Assembly (NCBI GenBank): GCA_026197095.1
Contig: JAPHTF010000032.1
Coordinates: 1-43,503, forward strand
DNA length: 43,503 nt
Direction: 5' to 3'
Source of the DNA: Gammaproteobacteria bacterium
Lineage (GTDB): Bacteria; Pseudomonadota; Gammaproteobacteria; UBA6429; Thiohalophilaceae
Shown here piece after piece: positions 24,866 through 33,643 of the stretch. The notes beneath the pieces are model-generated. The model worked only from the letters and a program-made list of their open reading frames with translations. It searched no databases and was not told the origin of the DNA. Every line of letters starts with the position of its first letter. Within the stretch, counting starts at the first letter, position 1. The translations under genes and the position numbers were made by a program.

Positions 24866-27800
24866 ATGATTGTAAAAATTATTGATTGGTCACTCTCAAA
24901 CCGTTTTATGGTTTTATTGTTGACGGCAGTTTTACTTGTCGGCGGTATTTTTTCTTTAAAAAATACGCCGCTTGATGCGATACCCGATCTTTCCGATGTC
25001 CAGGTCATTATTAAAACCACTTATCCAGGCCAGTCCCCTCGCGTGGTCGAGGATCAAGTAACGTATCCACTCACCACGGCCATGTTATCGGTGCCCGGTG
25101 CAGTCACGGTGCGGGGCTACTCTTTCTTTAATGATTCTTATGTTTACATCATTTTTGAAGATGGAACGGATATTTACTGGGCGCGTTCCCGTGTACTTGA
25201 ATATTTGAGCCAGGTTGCAAGTCGGTTACCGCCTGAAGCACGTTCCGCACTGGGCCCGGATGCAACGGGTGTGGGCTGGGTTTATGAATATGCGTTAGTT
25301 GATAAAACGGGTGGAACTGATTTAGCGCAATTGCGTAGTTTACAAGACTGGTTTTTAAAATATGAACTGCAAACGGTTCCCGGTGTATCTGAAGTGGCAA
25401 CACTCGGAGGCATGGTAAAGCAATATCAAGTTGTGCTTGATCCTGATCGCTTGCGTGCTTATAGCATTCCATTGCAAAAAGTGCGTATGGCCATTAAACG
25501 TGCCAACCAGGAAGTGGGCGGCTCTGTAATAGAAATGGGCGAAGCCGAATATATGATCCGGGCGACGGGTTATATCACCAGGATCGATGATCTGCGGCGA
25601 ATTCCACTAGGGGTAAACAAACGCGGCACACCCATTTTATTGAAAGACGTTGCGGATATTCGTTTAGGGCCACAAATGCGTCGAGGCATTGCCGAACTTA
25701 ATGGGGAAGGTGAAGTAGTCGGTGGCATTATCGTTATGCGCTTTGGTGAAAATGCGTTAAAAACCATTGAACTGGTTAAGAAAAAACTGGAAGAGTTAAA
25801 ACCCGGCTTACCTGAAGGTGTTGAAATTGTTGAAACCTATGATCGCTCTACTTTAATTAATAGTGCAGTCGATAATTTAAATATGAAACTGATTGAAGAA
25901 TTTATTGTTGTCGCTATTGTTTGTATGGTCTTCCTGTTTCATATGCGTTCTGCACTTGTGGCGATCATTAGTCTACCTATCGGTATTCTGGTTGCCTTTA
26001 TGATTATGTATCAACAAGGTATGAATGCAAACATTATGTCATTAGGAGGCATTGCGATTGCGATTGGCGCCATGGTCGATGCCGCCATTGTTATGATAGA
26101 GAATGTGCATAAGCATATTGAGAAGGAGGCACTTACCGACGAGAATCGATGGCGCATTATGCGTGAAGCCACGGTAGAAGTGGGGCCGCCGTTATTTTTC
26201 TCATTACTGATCATTACACTCAGTTTTTTGCCAGTGTTTACCCTGGAAGCACAAGAAGGAAAATTGTTTGCACCGTTAGCCTTTACTAAAACATTTGCCA
26301 TGGCGGCATCGGCAGGTTTAGCGATAACCCTGGTTCCAGTATTAATGGGTTATTTTATTCGAGGTAAAATTAAGCCTGAACATGAAAACCCGGTAAATTT
26401 ATTTTTAATGAAAGTTTATCAACCTATTATTCATTATGTTTTGGATAAACCTAAAAAAGTATTAACGATTTCGTTATTACTTGTATTGGTGGGTATCTGG
26501 CCAGTATCACAAATTGGTTCCGAGTTTATGCCTGATTTAGATGAAGGCGATTTGATGTACATGCCGACAACTTTCCCGGGCGTTTCAGTGGGTAAAGCGC
26601 AAGAGCTTGTACAGCAAACCGATAAGCTCATTAAAACCATTCCTGAAGTTAAACGCGTGTTTGGTAAAATTGGTCGAGCCGATACCGCAACCGATCCCGC
26701 ACCGTTAACCATGATGGAAACAACCATTCAATTCAAACCAAAAAGTGAATGGCGTGAAGGAATGACCCTGGAAAAAATCAAGCAGGAATTAAATCAGTTA
26801 ATTAAATTTCCTGGTTTAACCAATGCCTGGGTTATGCCGATTAAAACACGTATTGATATGTTAGCGACCGGTATTAAAACCCCGGTGGGTATTAAAGTTG
26901 CCGGGCCGGATCTGAAAGTCTTGCAGGATATTGGTAAACGACTTGAAGAGGTGGTAATAAAAGTACCCGGTACTTTATCGGCCTTTTCGGAGCGTGTCGC
27001 CGGTGGACGTTATGTCACGGTAGATGTTGATCGTGTCGCCGCTTCACGTTTGGGTTTAAATATTGCTGATGTACATGATGTGGTTAAAACAGCATTGGGC
27101 GGTATGGTAGTTGCGGAAAGTGTTGAAGGCCTGGAACGTTATCCGATTAATATTCGTTATCCGCGTGATTTACGTGATTCGGTTGAAGACTTGCGTAATT
27201 TACCTATTGTCACCATGACTGGTGCTCGTATCCCGTTAAGTGAAGTTGCAAACATTAAAACAGAAATGGGACCGGCGTTGATCAAAAGTGAAAACTCGCG
27301 CCCAAATGGCTGGACCTTTGTCGATATTGCCGATCGTGATTTGGGCTCTTATGTTGAAGAGGCACAACGTGTCGTGGCAGAAGAAGTTGAGTTACCACCG
27401 GGGTACTCGATTTCATGGTCGGGTCAGTATGAATACATGGTGCGGGCGAAAAAACGTTTATCCGTGGTCGTGCCATTTACTCTGGTCATTATTATCCTGT
27501 TGTTATATCTCAACTTCCGCAACCTTATCGAAGTACTCATTATTATGGGCACCTTACCGTTAGCATTAGTGGGTGGTTTCTGGTTGCTCTATTTGCTCAG
27601 TTACAACATGTCGGTGGCGGTGGGCGTGGGCTTTATTGCCCTGGCCGGTGTTTCAGTTGAGATAGGGGTAATTATGCTGGTTTATCTTAATCAGGCATTC
27701 GAAAAAGCACATTTCGAAACAGAGAAAGAAAATCGTCAATTTGCTTTGAAAGATTTACAGGACGCCATCATCAGTGGTGCCTTGATGCGTATTCGTCCCA

Positions 27801-27991
27801 TTATGATGACTGTTGCAGCGATCATCGCGGGTTTATTGCCGATTATGTTAGGCAGTGGCACGGGTTCAGAAGTCATGCGCCGTATTGCCGCACCCATGGT
27901 CGGGGGCATGGTAAGCGCAACGTTGTTAACGCTGGTCGTTATTCCTGCGGTATTTTTAATATGGAAAAAAAGAAGTATTAAGGAAGTATAG
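24866..27991 (+). CDS. cusA: Heavy-metal efflux RND pump CusA
   Basis: A 1041-residue inner-membrane RND transporter of the heavy-metal (HME) type that exports Cu(I)/Ag(I) using the proton gradient. It starts MIVKIIDWSLSNRFMVLLLTA with the marker DAIPDLSDVQVIIKT of the CusA/SilA group. The proton relay motif GAMVDAAIVMIENVHKH places Asp405 at the same number as in E. coli CusA. The Met-containing periplasmic segment AWVMPIKTRIDMLATGIKTPVGIKV and the conserved end GSEVMRRIAAPMVGGMVS are present. The gene starts six bases after cusB. Full length and intact. Confidence 0.96.
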   Translation: MIVKIIDWSLSNRFMVLLLTAVLLVGGIFSLKNTPLDAIPDLSDVQVIIKTTYPGQSPRVVEDQVTYPLTTAMLSVPGAVTVRGYSFFNDSYVYIIFEDGTDIYWARSRVLEYLSQVASRLPPEARSALGPDATGVGWVYEYALVDKTGGTDLAQLRSLQDWFLKYELQTVPGVSEVATLGGMVKQYQVVLDPDRLRAYSIPLQKVRMAIKRANQEVGGSVIEMGEAEYMIRATGYITRIDDLRRIPLGVNKRGTPILLKDVADIRLGPQMRRGIAELNGEGEVVGGIIVMRFGENALKTIELVKKKLEELKPGLPEGVEIVETYDRSTLINSAVDNLNMKLIEEFIVVAIVCMVFLFHMRSALVAIISLPIGILVAFMIMYQQGMNANIMSLGGIAIAIGAMVDAAIVMIENVHKHIEKEALTDENRWRIMREATVEVGPPLFFSLLIITLSFLPVFTLEAQEGKLFAPLAFTKTFAMAASAGLAITLVPVLMGYFIRGKIKPEHENPVNLFLMKVYQPIIHYVLDKPKKVLTISLLLVLVGIWPVSQIGSEFMPDLDEGDLMYMPTTFPGVSVGKAQELVQQTDKLIKTIPEVKRVFGKIGRADTATDPAPLTMMETTIQFKPKSEWREGMTLEKIKQELNQLIKFPGLTNAWVMPIKTRIDMLATGIKTPVGIKVAGPDLKVLQDIGKRLEEVVIKVPGTLSAFSERVAGGRYVTVDVDRVAASRLGLNIADVHDVVKTALGGMVVAESVEGLERYPINIRYPRDLRDSVEDLRNLPIVTMTGARIPLSEVANIKTEMGPALIKSENSRPNGWTFVDIADRDLGSYVEEAQRVVAEEVELPPGYSISWSGQYEYMVRAKKRLSVVVPFTLVIIILLLYLNFRNLIEVLIIMGTLPLALVGGFWLLYLLSYNMSVAVGVGFIALAGVSVEIGVIMLVYLNQAFEKAHFETEKENRQFALKDLQDAIISGALMRIRPIMMTVAAIIAGLLPIMLGSGTGSEVMRRIAAPMVGGMVSATLLTLVVIPAVFLIWKKRSIKEV

Positions 27992-28021
27992 GTGACGACG
28001 TATTGTCGTAATGTAAACATA

Positions 28022-28063
28022 GATAACATTCCTTTCCACTTTTGAGGAGAAGGGAATGTTATC
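28022..28063 (+). other. Intercistronic hairpin between cusA and the PII-like gene
   Basis: GATAACATTCC (28022-28032) pairs with GGAATGTTATC (28053-28063) around a 20-base loop. There is no T-tract after it, so it is more likely an RNA processing or stability element, or a partial attenuator, than a terminator. A smaller ACGAC/GTCGT hairpin lies directly after the cusA stop at 27995-28009. Confidence 0.6.
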
Positions 28064-28097
28064 GCCGTTGTTTTAGACTGTTACAGGAGTATCCAAG

Positions 28098-28424
28098 ATG
28101 AATTTTGTAAAAATTGTTTCAATTATCAGGCCTGAGGCACTGGAGAAAGTGGAAATGGCCCTTAAAAGTATGAATGTTCCCGGTGTCAGTATTACGAATA
28201 TTCAGGGCTATGGTGAGTATGCGAATTTTTTTCGGCACGATCGTATGGTGCAACATATTCAGGTTGAGATTTTTATTGGAAAAAGGCAAGCCACAGAAAT
28301 TGCTGAGAAAATTATGGAAGTCGCGCACTCTGGAATTGAAGGTGACGGAATTGTGGCAATAATACCTGTCGAAAGTGTTTACCATATTCGTACCAGACAA
28401 AAATGTGGTGATGAAGTTTGTTAA
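28098..28424 (+). CDS. PII-like protein linked to metal efflux
   Basis: A 108-residue PII-superfamily protein: MNFVKIVSIIRPEALEKVEMAL is the PII first strand and helix, GYGEYANFFRHDRMVQHIQVEIFIG covers the T-loop and following strand, and GDGIVAIIPVESVYHIRT matches the PII C-terminal strand. It lacks the classical T-loop GRQKGHTELYRG and thus the uridylylation tyrosine context. It ends with KCGDEVC, two cysteines that could bind metal. A PII subgroup encoded next to CzcA/CusA-type pumps has been described (PII-NG), and this gene fits it by position. It probably senses a ligand or metal and regulates the pump; nitrogen control by GlnB/GlnK is unlikely. Confidence 0.82.
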   Translation: MNFVKIVSIIRPEALEKVEMALKSMNVPGVSITNIQGYGEYANFFRHDRMVQHIQVEIFIGKRQATEIAEKIMEVAHSGIEGDGIVAIIPVESVYHIRTRQKCGDEVC

Positions 28425-28505
28425 ATTACAGGCCCAGAAGTTATGCAGCTTATTACGGTACTAATGAAGGCTATTTATTGCCCTGTGAGCTAAAATCTGT
28501 CATTG

Positions 28506-28527
28506 AACTGCGAAATAATTGAACTAA
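28506..28527 (+). promoter_or_regulatory. Shared motif AACTG-N7-ATTGAACTAA, copy 2
   Basis: Identical in its 15 fixed bases and in spacing to 21550-21571, placed 74 bases before the ATG of the second Met/His/Cys-rich gene. The seven inner bases differ, as expected for a conserved protein-binding site and not for a simple duplicated block. Confidence 0.5.
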
Positions 28528-28601
28528 ACTTATGAAACAAAGTCGAAAATGTATATTTATTTTTTAGAGGTTAACCATAAACTGTTTGTTAATGTCATAT
28601 T

Positions 28602-28979
28602 ATGAAATCTTTATCTGACAATTTACTGATGCTAATTTTGGCTATTGTAATGGGATTATCCCCTTTACAAAATGTTACTGCGTCAGTATCTAAATGTATG
28701 AATATGAATATGAACATGGCTAGTAGCAGCATGCATCATCAGATGAAAAGTTCAGATAAAGTGATGCAGAGTGACATGGCCAAATCAGATAGCCAGCATG
28801 ACTGCTGCAATAAAAATGAATGTAGTACAACACACTGTGCAAGTAGTGTTATGACTGCGGTTATGACTTCAGTTACTATTACAGATGTTACATATACTGT
28901 AAGTACTCTTTATTCAAAACCTTCTCTTTCCCTAATATCTTTCTATCCTTCTTCCTTATATCGACCACCCAAGATCTAA
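28602..28979 (+). CDS. Small secreted Met/His/Cys-rich protein at the head of the cop genes
   Basis: A 125-residue protein with a signal segment at ~6-27 (DNLLMLILAIVMGLSPLQNV). The mature region contains KCMNMNMNMASSSMHHQM, then MQSDMAKSDSQHDCCNKNECSTTHC, potential Cu(I) ligands. It ends SLYRPPKI, comparable to LLRPPRTLI in the paralogue at 21635-22027; the two share architecture more than sequence. It stands directly before copA and copB. A copper-binding envelope role is inferred. The 177-base region upstream contains the shared motif described separately and no further gene. Confidence 0.65.
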   Translation: MKSLSDNLLMLILAIVMGLSPLQNVTASVSKCMNMNMNMASSSMHHQMKSSDKVMQSDMAKSDSQHDCCNKNECSTTHCASSVMTAVMTSVTITDVTYTVSTLYSKPSLSLISFYPSSLYRPPKI

Positions 28980-28991
28980 TTCCTCTCTCTA

Positions 28992-29027
28992 TGCTTGATT
29001 TTATTGTCATCATTTAAATATCAAGCA
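28992..29027 (+). other. Hairpin between the Met-rich gene and copA
   Basis: TGCTTGAT (28992-28999) pairs with ATCAAGCA (29020-29027), followed by an A-rich run and not a T-tract on the plus strand. It could be an RNA processing site or weak attenuator. The rest of the 28980-29123 gap shows the copA ribosome site (AAGAGGAA) but no gene. Confidence 0.4.
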
Positions 29028-29123
29028 AAAATTTAAAACATCTTTATAAAAATTGTTACGTCAGTCAGCTGAGTTGTCCTGTCATATATAACAGAGTCGC
29101 ATGCTGATAAAGAGGAATGAAAA

Positions 29124-31013
29124 ATGTCAAAGATTATTTTGCCCAATATCGAACTGAGCATAGAGCCCGAATCTTTATCCCGGCGTCGCTTTGTTACCGG
29201 CCTCGCCGCGGGTTCTGCGTTAATGGGTTTAGGTTTAAGCGTTAATGCAAAACCTTCAGGCGAGGCAATGAAAAAAATTCTTGCGGGGCCGACAATATTA
29301 AGAGGGACTAAGTTTGATTTAACCTACTCACCGACAAAAGTAAATTTAACCGGTAAAGATCGTATTGCAACGGCAATAAATGGCTCGGTACCTGCTCCAG
29401 TGTTACGTTGGAAAGAAGGTGATACTGTCACACTAAACGTGACTAACAACATGGCCGTAGATACCTCAATTCATTGGCATGGAATTATTCTGCCAGAAGA
29501 TCAGGATGGTGTGCCAGGAATTAGTTTTGCCGGTATTAAACCAGGCACTACACACCAATACCAATTCAAAGTTAATCAAAGTGGTACTTACTGGTATCAC
29601 AGTCATTCTGGTTTTCAGGAGTAAACCGGCGCCTATGGTGCCATCGTGATTGATCCTAAAGAACCGCCACCTTATACCTATGATCGTGACTACGTGGTGA
29701 TGTTATCTGACTGGACCGATGAAGATCCTAATGTTGTTTATCATAAACTTAAAAAGTTAAGCCATTATTATAATTTCCGTGAACGCACTGTCTCTGATGC
29801 AATGAAAGAAGTCAGTGAAGGTGGCTGGAAAAAATTCTGGCAAAACCGTGGCATGTGGAATGACATGCGCATGTCTGATCGTGATATCTCCGATGTAACG
29901 GGTTATACCTATACCTTTCTAACAAATGGCCATGCACCTGCTGATGGCTGGAGCGGCTTATTTAATAAAGGCGAGAAAGTTTTATTACGTTTTATTAATG
30001 CAGCAGCCATGACATTTTTTGATGTACGCATTCCCGGTTTAAAAATGACCGTGGTCGCTGCAGATGGTCAGTACGTTCAACCTGTGAGTGTCGATGAATT
30101 CCGTATAGGGGTAGCAGAAACCTATGATGTGATTGTTGAGCCAAGCTCTGAACAGGCCTATACCATTTTTTCCCAGGCGATAGATCGTTCTGGTTATGCA
30201 CGCGGAACCTTAACGCCCGATCCTGCCATGACGGCAGAAGTACCGCCCATGGATGCGGCACCGTTATTAACACATGGTGATATGGGTATGGATATGAGCA
30301 GTATGGATCACTCTGCTATGGGACACGATATGAATGGTGGTTCAAATACTTCAACAATGGATCACTCAAAGATGGACATGGGTGGTGGCATGAAATGCGG
30401 GGGTGGAATGGATATGAGCGCAATGAACAATTCCAACCAGGGGCGCATGGGTCAACGTGAAATGGGTGATGGTATGGCAGGTTACGGGAGTAATCGAAAA
30501 GTTGTTCATGCCGAAACCGAGTTTGGTCCTCATGTCGATATGCGATCCGAAGCACCACAGTATCGTTTAAATGATCCGGGTGTAGGTTTACGAAATAATG
30601 GCCGTAAAGTACTGACGTATGCAGACTTACGTAATTTCAATAAAACTCCCGATCCACGTGAACCTGGCCGTGAAATTGATCTGCATCTTACCGGCAATAT
30701 GAGCCGATACATGTGGTCAATAAACGGCATCAAGTTTGCTGACGCTGAACCTTTACGACTCAAGTATGGTGAACGGGTCAGGATCAATTTAATCAATGAC
30801 ACCATGATGAATCACCCGATGCATTTGCATGGCATGTGGAGTGATTTAGAAACCGGTGATGCCAGATACATTCCAAGAAAACATACGGCGATTGTACAAC
30901 CCGGTTCAAAAATCAGTTACCTGGTAACCGCAGATGCGAAAGGTAGTTGGGCGTATCACTGCCATCTTGTTTATCACATGCTGGGCATGTTCAGAAAAGT
31001 TGTTGTCAGCTAA
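29124..31013 (+). pseudogene. copA: copA, periplasmic multicopper oxidase, interrupted by one in-frame stop
   Basis: One continuous frame of 628 sense codons with a TAA at 29622-29624 (codon 167). Before it: twin-arginine signal SRRRFVTG (19-26), HWHG (117-120) and WYHSHSGFQE. Directly after it, in the same frame, TGAYGAIVIDPKEPPP continues as CopA does; homologues have Gln at the stop position, so a CAA to TAA change explains it. The second part keeps a Met/His-rich copper segment (MDMSSMDHSAMGHDM and following) and the C-terminal ligands HPMHLHG and HCHLVYHMLGMF. CopA oxidises or sequesters periplasmic copper. Everything but the one codon is intact, so this is a very recent nonsense mutation, a sequencing error, or a suppressed stop. 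A GTG at 29646 could restart translation but lacks a ribosome site. Confidence 0.9.
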
Positions 31014-31025
31014 GGAGAGATGAAA

Positions 31026-31727
31026 ATGAAAAATAAAATAATCTATGCCTTCGTTGGCTGTTTACTTTCAACTTCTGCCGTTGGCATGGGTGAAGATGAT
31101 CCCATTGTGACAAAAGTGATGATCGATCAACTCGAAACCCGTGTCGTTGATGGTGATGATCCATTAGTGCTGGAAGCACAGGCCTGGATCGGTAAAGACT
31201 TAAACAAGTTTGTAATTAAAGCGGATGTGGAACAGGTGAAAAGTGAAACACATGAGCTTGAGCTGCAGGCATTATACAGCCGTGCCATTGATCCTTACTG
31301 GGATTTCCAGCTCGGTGTCAGGCAGGATCAAAAACCTGCACCGGATAAAAACTGGCTGGTAATTGGTTTCCAGGGCTTAGCACCTTACTGGTTTGAAATA
31401 GACACCGCCTTGTTTATTGGAGAAGACGACCAGGTTGGACTTCGCTTTGCTGCCGAATATGAATGGATGATCACGCAACGCTGGGTGTTATCCCCCGAGT
31501 TTAAATTCAATATTTATAGTAAAGATGAAGAAACCCGCGGTATAGGTAAAGGCCTGGCAGATAGCCAGCTCGGGATACGTTTACGCTATGAAATAAAACG
31601 TGAGTTTGCCCCTTATATCGGTGTTAACTGGAACAACAAGTATGGTAACACGGCGACCTTTGCCAAGAGTGAAGGTGAAGAGGTGAGCAGTACTCAAATT
31701 GTTGCAGGTATTCGTGCCTGGTTTTAA
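31026..31727 (+). CDS. copB: Copper resistance protein CopB (outer membrane)
   Basis: About 233 residues with a short signal peptide (IIYAFVGCLLSTSAVGMG). The start at 31026 is preferred because AAGGAG at 31012-31017 is only two bases from the earlier ATG at 31020. The mature protein matches the CopB pattern: MIDQLETRV, LVLEAQAWIGKDLNKFVIKADVE, ELQALYSRAIDPYWDFQLGVRQD, LAPYWFEIDTALFIGEDDQVGLR and a final aromatic GIRAWF, as in outer-membrane beta-barrels. The Met/His-rich N-terminal stretch of longer CopB proteins is missing, so this is a short form. It follows copA by 12 bases. Confidence 0.92.
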   Translation: MKNKIIYAFVGCLLSTSAVGMGEDDPIVTKVMIDQLETRVVDGDDPLVLEAQAWIGKDLNKFVIKADVEQVKSETHELELQALYSRAIDPYWDFQLGVRQDQKPAPDKNWLVIGFQGLAPYWFEIDTALFIGEDDQVGLRFAAEYEWMITQRWVLSPEFKFNIYSKDEETRGIGKGLADSQLGIRLRYEIKREFAPYIGVNWNNKYGNTATFAKSEGEEVSSTQIVAGIRAWF

Positions 31728-31803
31728 TTGAAAGGCTAAGGCGGTATTTATACGCCGCCTTAATTCTTAAATAGCTACATAATAATTAATAAGGATTTTT
31801 AAA

Positions 31804-32265
31804 ATGAAAAATAAGGTGAGACATTTTATAGCGGCAATAGCTGTATTCTCAATCAGTTTGTCTATGAGTTATGTATTTTTAAGCAACACAGCAACTGCTG
31901 AAGAAATTACGGTGTACAAAAGCCCAACATGTGGTTGTTGTAATAAGTGGGTTAAACATTTAGAAGGTCAGGGTTTTGATGTTAAAACCCAGAATATACA
32001 AAATATAAACCAAATAAAAAATGAACATGGTGTGCAACAACAATTTCAATCTTGCCATACAGCAATAATCGGAAAATATTTTATTGAAGGCCATGTGCCA
32101 GCCAATGACATAAAAAAATTACTCAAAGAACAACCAGACATAAAAGGGTTAGCCGTGCCTGGAATGCCAATGGGTTCACCGGGTATGGAAGGGCATCGTA
32201 AAGATCGTTATGACGTAGTTGCTATAGATAAAAATAACAAGGTGAGCGTTTATTCAAATTACTAG
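31804..32265 (+). CDS. DUF411 (CopG-like) periplasmic metal-binding protein
   Basis: A 153-residue protein with an N-terminal signal segment (FIAAIAVFSISLSMSYVFL) and a DUF411 domain: ITVYKSPTCGCCNKWVKHLEGQGFDV with the CGCC site, SCHTAIIGKYFIEGHVPANDI, and GLAVPGMPMGSPGME. DUF411 proteins, including CopG, are thioredoxin-like copper proteins common in copper resistance loci. It lies 76 bases after copB with its own spacing and an A/G-rich ribosome site. A role in periplasmic copper redox or binding is well supported by family and context. Confidence 0.9.
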   Translation: MKNKVRHFIAAIAVFSISLSMSYVFLSNTATAEEITVYKSPTCGCCNKWVKHLEGQGFDVKTQNIQNINQIKNEHGVQQQFQSCHTAIIGKYFIEGHVPANDIKKLLKEQPDIKGLAVPGMPMGSPGMEGHRKDRYDVVAIDKNNKVSVYSNY

Positions 32266-32294
32266 TTAATAATGTTAACAAGGAGGAAAAGACA

Positions 32295-32525
32295 ATGTGG
32301 AATGATGGATATTTTTTTCATGGAGGTGGTTTTATGTGGATATTCTGGATTTTACTCATAATAGCCATCGCTTTTATTTTTCAGAATATTACTAAGGGAC
32401 GCTCATCGGGTGGCTCATCTTCTGCAAGTGATAGTCCGCTTGAAATTCTTAAAAAGCGTTATGCAAGAGGTGAAATAGACGAGGAAGAATATGAGCGCCG
32501 TAAAAACGAGCTTACACAAAATTAA
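32295..32525 (+). CDS. SHOCT-domain small membrane protein
   Basis: A 76-residue protein: an N-terminal aromatic-rich part (MWNDGYFFHGGGFMW), one membrane helix (IFWILLIIAIAFIF), and a C-terminal SHOCT motif (SPLEILKKRYARGEIDEEEYERRKNEL). An AAGGAGG ribosome site lies at 32280-32286. SHOCT proteins are small oligomerisation modules often found in metal-resistance and stress operons; a specific function is not known. It is in line with the DUF411 and DUF2231 genes. Confidence 0.88.
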   Translation: MWNDGYFFHGGGFMWIFWILLIIAIAFIFQNITKGRSSGGSSSASDSPLEILKKRYARGEIDEEEYERRKNELTQN

Positions 32526-32539
32526 CGGAGTAAAAATTT

Positions 32540-33127
32540 ATGATTGAAGTTATACCTAACTGGCATCCAGTATTTGTGCATTTTGCTATTGCCTTATTAA
32601 GCATGTCAGTGGTTTTCTTTGTTTTATTAAAAGTGTTCAGCCAGCACGCGCTTAAAGAGAAATTCAGGGTGCTGGCTTACTGGAACCTGTGGTTAGGAAC
32701 AGGCTTTGCCATAGTTACTGCAATAGCCGGCTGGTTTGCATACAATAGTGTGGCGCATGATACTGCGTCACACTTGGCGATGACTGATCACCGTAACTGG
32801 GCATTGATAACATTATCAGTGTTTATTGTTCTCTCAATCTGGTCAGTTAAACTGTATAAAAGTATCAAAAATGAAAGTATTATTTTCACTATCATTATGG
32901 TGTTTGCTTTAGTGTTACTGGTATCAACCGGCTGGCGTGGAAGTGAGCTAGTCTATCGTTATGGTTTAGGAGTAATGTCGATACCACAAGTTGAAGCTGA
33001 GGGACATGAGCATGCAGCCGATGACCATCATCGCGATTCTTTAACAACCCCTGCTATTGATAATAAAAGAGAGGTGTTAAAGAACGATAAACCAGAAACG
33101 CATGATCACAGTACTCATGAGCACTAG
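32540..33127 (+). CDS. DUF2231 membrane protein with His-rich tail
   Basis: A 195-residue protein with four predicted membrane helices and the DUF2231 beginning IPNWHPVFVHFAIALLSMSVVFF, including the conserved HP..VH. After the last helix (~residue 140) the soluble tail is His-rich (EGHEHAADDHHRD and THDHSTHEH), a likely metal-binding extension. The gene is 14 bases after the SHOCT gene. The conserved membrane histidines suggest metal or heme contact; in copper islands it often accompanies c-type cytochromes, as here. Function unproven. Confidence 0.85.
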   Translation: MIEVIPNWHPVFVHFAIALLSMSVVFFVLLKVFSQHALKEKFRVLAYWNLWLGTGFAIVTAIAGWFAYNSVAHDTASHLAMTDHRNWALITLSVFIVLSIWSVKLYKSIKNESIIFTIIMVFALVLLVSTGWRGSELVYRYGLGVMSIPQVEAEGHEHAADDHHRDSLTTPAIDNKREVLKNDKPETHDHSTHEH

Positions 33128-33146
33128 CGATAAAGGTATTTATAAA

Positions 33147-33605
33147 GTGAAATTAAAATATTTATTAACACTCGCTATTAGCCTGTTATTTTTATCAGCA
33201 TGTTCAGAGGATAAAAATACCGTACCGGTTGAGAAGAACAAAAAAGGTGTTGTTGAGCGAAATTTAACTCCAAAGGATTATTCCGCGGGGCAACGCTTAT
33301 ATCAGCTAAATTGTGCGAGTTGCCATGGTCAGCAGGGCGAAGGGGCGAAGGATTGGCGAACACCCGATAAGGAGGGTAAAAATCAGCCACCGCCATTAAA
33401 TGGAAGTGGTCATACATGGCATCATTCACCTAAAGCACTGGTCACGGTAATAAAAAATGGTACCGGAAAGATTGGCGGCAATATGCCTGCCTGGAAAGAC
33501 AAATTTTCGGATAGTGAAATTACGTTAATTTTGAACTGGATTACTGCTCAATGGCCGGATGAAATATATACAGCATGGTATAATCAGCACCATCAGCAGA
33601 ATTAA
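33147..33605 (+). CDS. Cytochrome c lipoprotein
   Basis: About 152 residues from GTG 33147, which gives a compact lipoprotein signal (KLKYLLTLAISLLFLSAC); earlier ATGs at 33102 and 33117 would overlap the DUF2231 gene and lengthen the N-terminus. The single heme site is CASCH (Cys56, Cys59, His60) in RLYQLNCASCHGQQGEGAKDW. A distal Met ligand is probable in GGNMPAWKD. It is a class I mono-heme cytochrome, anchored by lipid and facing the periplasm. With the DUF2231 protein it may carry electrons for copper redox chemistry. Confidence 0.9.
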   Translation: MKLKYLLTLAISLLFLSACSEDKNTVPVEKNKKGVVERNLTPKDYSAGQRLYQLNCASCHGQQGEGAKDWRTPDKEGKNQPPPLNGSGHTWHHSPKALVTVIKNGTGKIGGNMPAWKDKFSDSEITLILNWITAQWPDEIYTAWYNQHHQQN

Positions 33606-33643
33606 TTATCACCCTTTAAAATATAGGATTTTAGGAGAAACTT

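Noticed and set aside
25149-25472. Minus-strand frame opposite cusA
   Set aside because: Antisense to a conserved RND pump gene with no recognisable domain.
28098-28424. GlnB/GlnK nitrogen regulator
   Set aside because: T-loop signature absent, no amtB nearby, and the gene follows cusA.
28454-28504. 16-codon ORF after the PII-like gene
   Set aside because: No ribosome site and no distinctive composition; indistinguishable from chance.
29646-31013. copA as two separate genes, the second starting at GTG 29646
   Set aside because: Both parts are in one frame, the join matches the continuous CopA sequence, and no ribosome site precedes the GTG; a single interrupted gene is the simpler reading.
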